Of a stretch of DNA of 64,000 nucleotides, positions 58,369-64,000 are shown piece by piece (position 1 is the first letter of the stretch; every line of letters begins with the position of its first letter). A program made the translations under genes and the position numbers. The notes below the pieces were generated by a model that saw nothing but the letters and a program-made list of their open reading frames with translations, was not told the origin of the DNA and searched no databases. Source of the DNA: Macrotis lagotis (taxonomy: Eukaryota; Chordata; Mammalia; Peramelemorphia; Peramelidae); NCBI RefSeq assembly GCF_037893015.1, contig NC_133665.1:105367937-105431936 (forward strand). The letters run 5' to 3'.

Positions 58369-61300
58369 CTGGGTAGAGCATAGGAAACACACAGGAGACA
58401 AAAATGGATCAGGTGTCTCCCACACATTAATGTAATGGGAAGGCTAGCTTAGTTCAAGTGCCACCAGAATCTACAGGAAACCTTTTCCTCATCTCCTCTC
58501 CAGCCGTAAGTGCCTTCCAACCAAAAATATACTCCTTATCTTGTGTCTTTTTCTACAGTATGTGTACAGAATGTTAAGCTCCTAGCCACCTGTAGCACCT
58601 GCACACTATAGATGATCACCTGCAGTCCACTTGCCTCACACCCATATCACATTTTAGGTATTTGTAGCTTGAAATGATGTCTTCTTGGGTACCTTACCTA
58701 CTGATCCAGACTGGGCACTGCTACAGCTAGGACCTTTGCCCACCATTTTTGATTCAGGGACCATTCCTGTCTCTTCTAACCTGAGGGGGACCTGGGTCCT
58801 CATCAACATGGACTAGCCCCCCCTCCCCATTTGATAGGGATCAAGGATTCTGCAGTAGCCAGCTTCAACACAAATTGGGCACAGGACCCACCCTGCCCAA
58901 CTCCAGCAGTCACCTAAAATACTTTTCACTCATTGCCTTGGATCCCTACCCCAGAGTTCCTCTGTAGTTGCTTGTGGCCCACACTAGATGAGACCACCTC
59001 CACTCCCTTTCTCAGAAGCTTGGACCCCATGATCCCTTCATAGCTCTCAGCTCCCTCCTTCACAGATTTACTCCCACCACCTAAATTGACCCCTGGAAGT
59101 TCCTATTCTCAGGGACTCAATACCAGGCCCAACAGATGACATGAGCTCAAAGACTAAGTAGCAGCTTCAGACAGTAACCCTGAACTTGTGACCACTTAGC
59201 GGATCCCACCTGACACCCTTTTGATTACCTGTCCAAAGACCAATCAGTAGCAAGTCAGCAGCCACAGGTATCACCTCATACTTATTAAACCGTTGCTGAT
59301 TAATTAGGAAAAAAAACACTAGTTGTGGAATCAGAAGATGTTAAAAAAACAATAAAACCTTGGTTTAAACCCTGGCTTTGTTATTTGGACAAATCCCATC
59401 CTTTCTCTATAAAATGAAGAGTTTGACTTAGGTCGTTTCTAAGATCCCTTTTAGTTCCAAATTCTGTCTCCCTCCTCATACTTACTTTTTCCCATGATTA
59501 TGGGAGGGTCCAGATGTAGGTATCTTCCCCACACAAAACCCCCTCCAACCTCAAAAGGTGAGTGACAAACTAACAGCTTCTTCCTACATTGTTATAAGAC
59601 TTAGCCTTGTGATGGTGCTTTAAAATTTCCAAGCACTTTCCAAAGTATCATCTCATCTCAATAATCCTGTGAGGCAGGTATTCTGCTATCCTCATATTAC
59701 AGGAAAGGGATCTTGAATCAGATGGAAGGTAAATGATTTCCCCAGGGTCACACATCTAGTATCAGACCAGATTTGAACTCATGAAGATGACTGTAAGCCC
59801 AGAACTCTCTACCCTGCACCATGTAACCATCAACTGATGACTCATGATCACAGTTCAAAGCCAATCCCTGCCTTTGGGGAGGGGGATATTTAGGATCATG
59901 GGGAAAGCTAGGTGGCACAATGCATAAAGCACTGGGCTTGGAATCAGGAAGATTCATCTTCGGCCTCAAATCTGACCTCAGACACTTAGTAGTTATATGA
60001 CTCTGAACAAATCACTTAAGTCAGTTTGCCTCAGTTTCCTCATCTTTAAAATGAAATGGAGAAGGAAATAGCAAGCTAGTCCAGAATCTTTGCTAAGAAA
60101 ACCCCAAATGAGGACATAAAAAATTAGAAAGGCCTGAATAACAAATGATCACAAGACTTGATTACAAAGGAAAAAAGTTAAGGCTGAGAATCCAGACAGT
60201 AAGGAGCAGAGATGAGATCTGAACTAAGGTCTTCTGATTCCAAATCTTGAGTTCTATCACAACCCTCTCATACAACCCTCTTCTCACTTGTGAGCATTTA
60301 CAATCCCCCCCCTTTCCCCTGATTCAACCTACCAATGACAGTGCCCTCTGTGCTCATGATGCGGCTGTGCTGGCGAATCGGTGGTCCTGTAGATATCAGC
60401 CCCACTCGCTTTCGGGTCAGTTTCTTCTTCATCTGGGGGACAACAATGGCAGCACCAGGGAAGTCCATGGCAGCCCTGCGGCGTTTTCCTGTAAATGGCC
60501 CCCACCAGATATGAGATATGGAGGTTTAGCATTCATCACTTTCTTTACCTCCAGGCTTAAGACCACTACCATAATCAGTATTTAATAAGTGTTGAGTGAG
60601 TAAGTGACTTAGAGTCATGAATGAATTAAAGTCTAAGCTCCTCTGCTTGTCAAGGAAGGCCATTCATCTGACCTTGGAGCACTTTCCCAGTCTTAACTCT
60701 TTTAACCAGAAATTTCCAGCCTGTACTGTCCCCAGATATGCCAGGTACTCTTTGGCCTCCCTTACCTATTCCCCTGATCTTCCAATCTACATCTTACCCA
60801 CAGACCAATCTCCACCCCACCCCCACCCTGTGCCTTCTGCTTGAAAACTTTCTTTGAATCCTTCCCCAACCAGGAGTGGCCTTCCCCATTAAGAATGATA
60901 GACTAGGTGGCTCAGTGGATAGAGCACCAGCCCTGGAGCCAGGAGTACCTGGGTTCAAATCTGGACTCAGACACTTAGTAATTACCTAGCTCTGTGGCCT
61001 TGGGCAAGCCACTTAACCCTATCTGCCTTGCAAAAACCTTAAAAAAAAAAAAGAATGATAGACGGTTAGAACTTAAAAAACAAGAGCTGTCTTTTCTATA
61101 GTGCTTTAGGGTTTACAAAATACCTTCCACACAAGAACACTCTGAGGAAGGTGGTAAAAGTATCATTCTCATTTTTATAGGAGTCTGTCTTGATTCCCCA
61201 TACACTTCCATCCTCCATCAGCTGCCAAAGGATCTTCCTAAAATAAAATTCTAACCAAGTCACTATCCTGATCTCAAAACTCTATTAAAAAGATCTAGAA

Positions 61301-63866
61301 AATGCCACAGATTTAATCTTAATCAGGAAAGTCAAGGAAAAATAATCACTGGGTCATTTTTCCAACTCCAGTTAGCATAAGAAGCCAGGGAGGTTTATAG
61401 ACACTGGAGACAGGGTCTGGCCAAGGGCATACTATAGAGGGCATTCCAGTTCAGAGAGAGGCCATGAACCAAGGCAAGAAAAGGTACCATATCCAACATG
61501 AAGGGCTCTAAACTTGTATCCATCATCAGATTTCATAAAGGGAATCTAAGCAGACAGAAAGGTCAGAAAGCATTTTGGTTTTCTTATATCTTGATAATCT
61601 TAAAAGAATGGAAAGGAAAGGGAAGAGAAATACCTTGGGAAAGAAACAGGAAAATGAAAGATGGGGGAAATTATCTCACACAATTGGATATGTAATCAGA
61701 AGTCCATACAAATAAGAAAGAAGGGTCAAAGGAGTGGCTGACATTTGAACCTCAAACAATAGCCACACATACTCAATAGAGTTCAAAAATATATTTCACT
61801 CAAGAGGAAAATGGGGAAGGGGACGACGGAGAATTAAAAAGAGGGCAGATTGAGGAAGAAGTTTACTCCTAAGGAAAACAAATTCTAAAATAATGTACAA
61901 AAATATTTATAGCTTTTTTTGAAGAGACAAAGAATGGGAAACTGAGGGAATGCCCATCAAGTGAGGGTTGTATGAATAAATTATGGTATGTAAATGTGAT
62001 GGAATACTATTGTACTGAAAGAAATAATAAAGGGGATGACTTCTGAGAAATCTGTGAAGACTTGTATGAACTAACACAAGGTGAAATGGGAAGGACAAGA
62101 GGACAATTTCTACAATGACAGTAATAACATAAAGGTAAACAAGTTTGAAAGATTTTTTTTTAGGTTTTTGTAAGGCAAATGCGGTTAAGTGGCTTGCCCA
62201 AGGCCACACAGCTAGGTAATTATTGTTTGAGACCGGATTTGAACCCAGGTACTCCTGACTCCAGGGCCGGTGCTTTATCCACTGCACCTAGCCACCCCAA
62301 CTCTGAAAGATTTAAGAACTTTGATAAGCATAATGACTAATCATGATTCCAGAGAACAAATGATGAAACATACTCCCAATCTCTTGATACAGAGGTGAAA
62401 GTAGCAAAGTACAGAATGAAATATATTTTCTTTATGCAGATGCAGAACTATGTTTTCTTTAACTATACTTGTTTGTAATCACAGTTTTGTTTTTCTTTCT
62501 TTTCCATTTGGGAGGGTGGGGTTAGGAGGGAGAGAAGATGGATTTTTGCCATTTGAAAAAAAAATTCTTTACTCAGATTTAGGGTTCTTTCCACTATATC
62601 ACATTTCTTCAAATAGCATTTTTTACTCCCTAATGTATTTTTCACATATTATAGTTATTTAGGAAATGAGCTGTGTCACATAGCAAAAATGAAGGACAAC
62701 AGATTCTTAGCCTAAGTGATGTGCTGCTACCCTTAAAAATGAAAATATATACGAAAAGGTCTCTCTGGAGGATGAGGCACTGTGAATAAGAGTTCCATCT
62801 CTGACATTCCCTATATGAGCCCGGACAAGTCAATTGTTTCCTTGGGCTTCTGTTTTCTCATCAGTAGAATGATCGGGTTAGATTAAATGCCCTTGGAATC
62901 TCCTTCTAACTGTAGATCTATAATTTTTTAAAGTACAAAAGTAAATTCATTTCATGTTTACTGGGCTGCACTGTGACCTCCATGAGGACAGGGATCATAT
63001 CACATTAGAATTCCTTACTTCCCTTCTTTCTAAGCATACAGCTTTGAATATACTTACTAAACATTTGAAGGAATAGACAAATGATACTTCAAAATTTACC
63101 CCAAGTCTGGCCCCATTCTCCACCTCTTGGCATGGGTGGACCCAGTGGGGTAAGCTGTCAAGGTATCCCTGCTCTGACTCACCCAGGGTCCAGCCCAGGC
63201 TCCCCTCCACGGGAGTGGTGTGCTCATCTATGTCATTCCCGTACAGGCACAGACCTGCCTCCAGCCGAAGGCTATCCCTGGCTGCCAGTCCTGCCAGCTT
63301 GACCTCCTTGTTCTCTAGAAGTGCCTCTGCCAGGTGAATGGCACTCTTTGCCGGAACCGAGATCTGTGTGGAATAAAGGTTAAGGAATACAGGATCCCTT
63401 GTAGGAAGACAGCTAGTCCCCCAAGAGAGTGCCCACGGCCTTCACAGCACAGTTATTCTAAAGCAGGTTGACAATGTCCTTGCCCTTTTGAGAACCTGGG
63501 GAAGGGGAGAAGGTGGGAATAATAATTCCACAAGTTTTAAAGCAGAAGGGACTTTGAAGACATCTAGTTCAACATCATTTTCAAGGGAGCAGCTTGAAAC
63601 TGAGGTCTAAGGGAGAAGGAACTTGCCCAAATTTCCATAGCTTGTAAATGTCAAAGCCGAAATCTGAACCAGATCCTCAGGCTTGAAACAACATATTCTT
63701 GCCTCAGTGTCCTCCCTTACCTCCACACCATCCTCCCCAGTATAACCACAGCGTGTCACACGGCAGCCAGGTATTCCAAACACATCCATCACTGCACTGG
63801 TCATGAAGGTCAGTTTCCGAAGGTCATCTGACACCCCTGCCTGCAGCACCTGGGCTGCCGAGGGAC
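58190..63866 (-). CDS. AMT: AMT, aminomethyltransferase (glycine cleavage T-protein), exons 6-9
   Basis: AMT acts in the mitochondrial matrix, moving the methylene carbon from aminomethyl-lipoyl H-protein to tetrahydrofolate and releasing ammonia. Four minus-strand exons join in frame to about human residues 184-403, with no stop or frameshift. Visible landmarks are [13 protein letters not shown] (exon 6), [11 protein letters not shown] with Gly-Asn-Asp (exon 7), Lys-Arg-Arg-Arg-Ala-Ala-Met-Asp-Phe (exon 8) and Lys-Lys-Asn-Val-Ala-Met-Gly-Tyr-Val (exon 9), spanning the end of the GCV_T domain and the C-terminal barrel. By position, residues hit in human nonketotic hyperglycinemia (Arg222, Gly269, Asp276, Arg320) are kept. 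Exons 1-5, with the mitochondrial leader and catalytic Asp, lie beyond 64000. Convergent with TCTA. Confidence 0.95.
59340..59468 (+). mobile_element. THER1/MIR-like SINE
   Basis: TATAAAATGAAGAGTTTGAC, TTAGGTCGTTTCTAAGATCC, TTTTAGTTCCAAATTCTGTC. Confidence 0.55.
59620..59830 (-). mobile_element. MIR SINE fossil
   Basis: CCAAGCACTTTCCAAAGTAT, ATCCTGTGAGGCAGGTATTC, CCCCAGGGTCACACATCTAG. Confidence 0.7.
59900..60146 (+). mobile_element. MAR1-type SINE, nearly full length
   Basis: Head AAGCTAGGTGGCACAATGCA, body with TCAGACACTTAGTAGTTATA, then CCTCATCTTTAAAATGAAAT, GGAGAAGGAAATAGCAAGCT and the RTE-like tail ACCCCAAATGAGGACATAAA. Confidence 0.85.
60333..60488 (-). CDS. AMT: AMT exon 8
   Basis: 156 bp, acceptor CCATTTACAG, donor GTAGGT at 60332, phase 1 at both ends. 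Encodes [11 protein letters not shown] to Glu-Gly-Thr-Val-Ile. Not open in a single long frame in the window because the exon is short. Confidence 0.95.
60904..61050 (+). mobile_element. Marsupial SINE, full length
   Basis: Perfect 13-bp duplication AAGAATGATAGAC at 60891-60903 and 61051-61063; opposite orientation to AMT. Confidence 0.94.
61095..61285. mobile_element. MIR (-) then L2 (+) fragments
   Basis: GTTTACAAAATACCTTCCAC with CATTCTCATTTTTATAG (MIR complement), then CATCCTCCATCAGCTGCCAA and AGGATCTTCCTAAAATAAAA (L2). Confidence 0.5.
61890..62560 (+). mobile_element. Old L1 ORF2 end fossil split by SINE
   Basis: ACAAAAATATTTATAGC, AAATTATGGTATGTAAATGT, GATGGAATACTATTGTACTG, TGAACTAACACAAGGTGAAA match the L1 ORF2 3' end and resemble 32150-32680. 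A reverse SINE lies at 62156. Confidence 0.6.
62156..62298 (-). mobile_element. Marsupial SINE nested in L1
   Basis: Flanks AAGTTTGAAAGATTT and AACTCTGAAAGATTT; slightly shortened at two places. Confidence 0.92.
62765..62925 (+). mobile_element. THER1/MIR-like SINE
   Basis: AGCCCGGACAAGTCAATTGT, GGGTTAGATTAAATGCCCTT, GGAATCTCCTTCTAACTGTA. Confidence 0.55.
62950..63080 (+). mobile_element. L2 LINE 3' tip
   Basis: CTGTGACCTCCATGAGGACA, GGGATCATATCACATTAGAA and ACTAAACATTTGAAGGAATA. Confidence 0.5.
63183..63363 (-). CDS. AMT: AMT exon 7
   Basis: 181 bp, acceptor ATTCCACACAG, donor GTGAGT at 63182. Starts in phase 0 with Ile-Ser-Val-Pro and ends Trp-Thr-Leu plus one base. Same length as the human segment by residue count (233-292). 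Confidence 0.95.
63364..63720 (-). other. AMT: AMT intron 6
   Basis: 357 bp with GTAAGG donor at 63720; 63500-63680 looks like a MIR fossil in reverse. Confidence 0.85.
63721..63866 (-). CDS. AMT: AMT exon 6
   Basis: 146 bp. Acceptor CTCATGCCAG at 63867, with a pyrimidine-rich run before it. Encodes Gly (split)-Pro-Ser-Ala-Ala-Gln-Val-Leu-Gln-Ala-Gly-Val to Gly-Glu-Asp-Gly-Val-Glu. The phase matches human, where this exon begins at codon 184 position 2 by my count. The frame stays open upstream to 63951, which I take as intron 5. Confidence 0.93.
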
Positions 63867-64000
63867 CTGGCATGAGGAGCAAAGTGGTCAGAGCTCTGTC
63901 TAGCACACTGTTGGAGAACCACACCATCTGTTGTCCTGTAGTTATGTGGAACTATGGGGGGAAGAAAAGAGATTTAAAGGATAGGCCTATTTCCTACCTT

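Larger units (their letters stand above)
58369..60332 (-). other. AMT: AMT intron 8
   Basis: Holds a MAR1 SINE (59900), THER1-like (59340) and MIR (59620) fossils and otherwise unremarkable sequence. Confidence 0.85.
60489..63182 (-). other. AMT: AMT intron 7
   Basis: 2.7 kb; holds a young SINE (60904), an old L1 split by a SINE (61890-62560), and MIR, L2 and THER1 pieces. Confidence 0.85.

Noticed and set aside
63867-63951. Upstream in-frame extension of AMT exon 6 with a tempting acceptor (CTTCCCCCCATAG) at 63952 and a Val-Leu-Asp-x-Ala-Leu stretch resembling human AMT
   Set aside because: An exon starting at 63951 would be in phase 0, whereas human exon 5 ends after one base of a codon by my count, so the frame would break; the similarity spans only about six residues.
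1-64000. LTR or endogenous retrovirus elements, CRISPR arrays, operons
   Set aside because: No paired LTRs or retroviral signature was recognised by eye, and the sequence is a mammalian nuclear locus; a repeat-library search could still reveal old LTR fragments.

Overview
The window is mammalian nuclear DNA from a marsupial. The evidence is dozens of copies of a tRNA-headed, MIR/CORE-related marsupial SINE (WSINE1/WALLSI type, with heads like GGCTAGGTGGCACAGTGGAT), MAR1-type SINEs with RTE-style tails, THER1/MIR and L2 fossils, and marsupial L1 3' ends. I cannot fix the species. The many young-looking SINE copies would suit an australidelphian (dasyurid-like) genome, but that is inference.

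The gene content matches the human 3p21.31 order RHOA(-) - TCTA(+) - AMT(-). Bases 1 to about 46050 hold no recognised coding exon and are best read as the 5' part of the large first intron of RHOA, transcribed leftward. A GC-rich CpG island (about 45250-47340) carries the presumed non-coding first exon of RHOA on the minus strand and the promoter and first exon of TCTA on the plus strand, in a head-to-head (bidirectional) layout. TCTA has three coding exons (46696-46927, 47279-47333, 53776-53818; 109 residues) and a 3' UTR ending near a polyadenylation signal at 55193.

AMT, the T-protein of the mitochondrial glycine cleavage system, converges on TCTA from the right. Its last four exons are present on the minus strand (63721-63866, 63183-63363, 60333-60488, 58190-58368) and give an intact C-terminal 220 residues. 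The 5' exons lie beyond the right edge. TCTA and AMT end tail to tail with about 1.5 kb between their likely poly(A) sites.

The rest is repeats: about 35 copies of the young SINE, many with target-site duplications (TSDs), a 5'-truncated L1 with a 17-bp TSD at 24705-26620, older L1/L2/MIR fossils and microsatellites. No LTR or retroviral element, CRISPR array or prokaryotic feature was recognised. The most unusual signals are two neighbouring SINEs (29484-29824) loaded with one-strand A-to-G changes, a 136-bp inverted repeat (19109-19685), and a SINE family sharing its 3' tail with a LINE in the same window.
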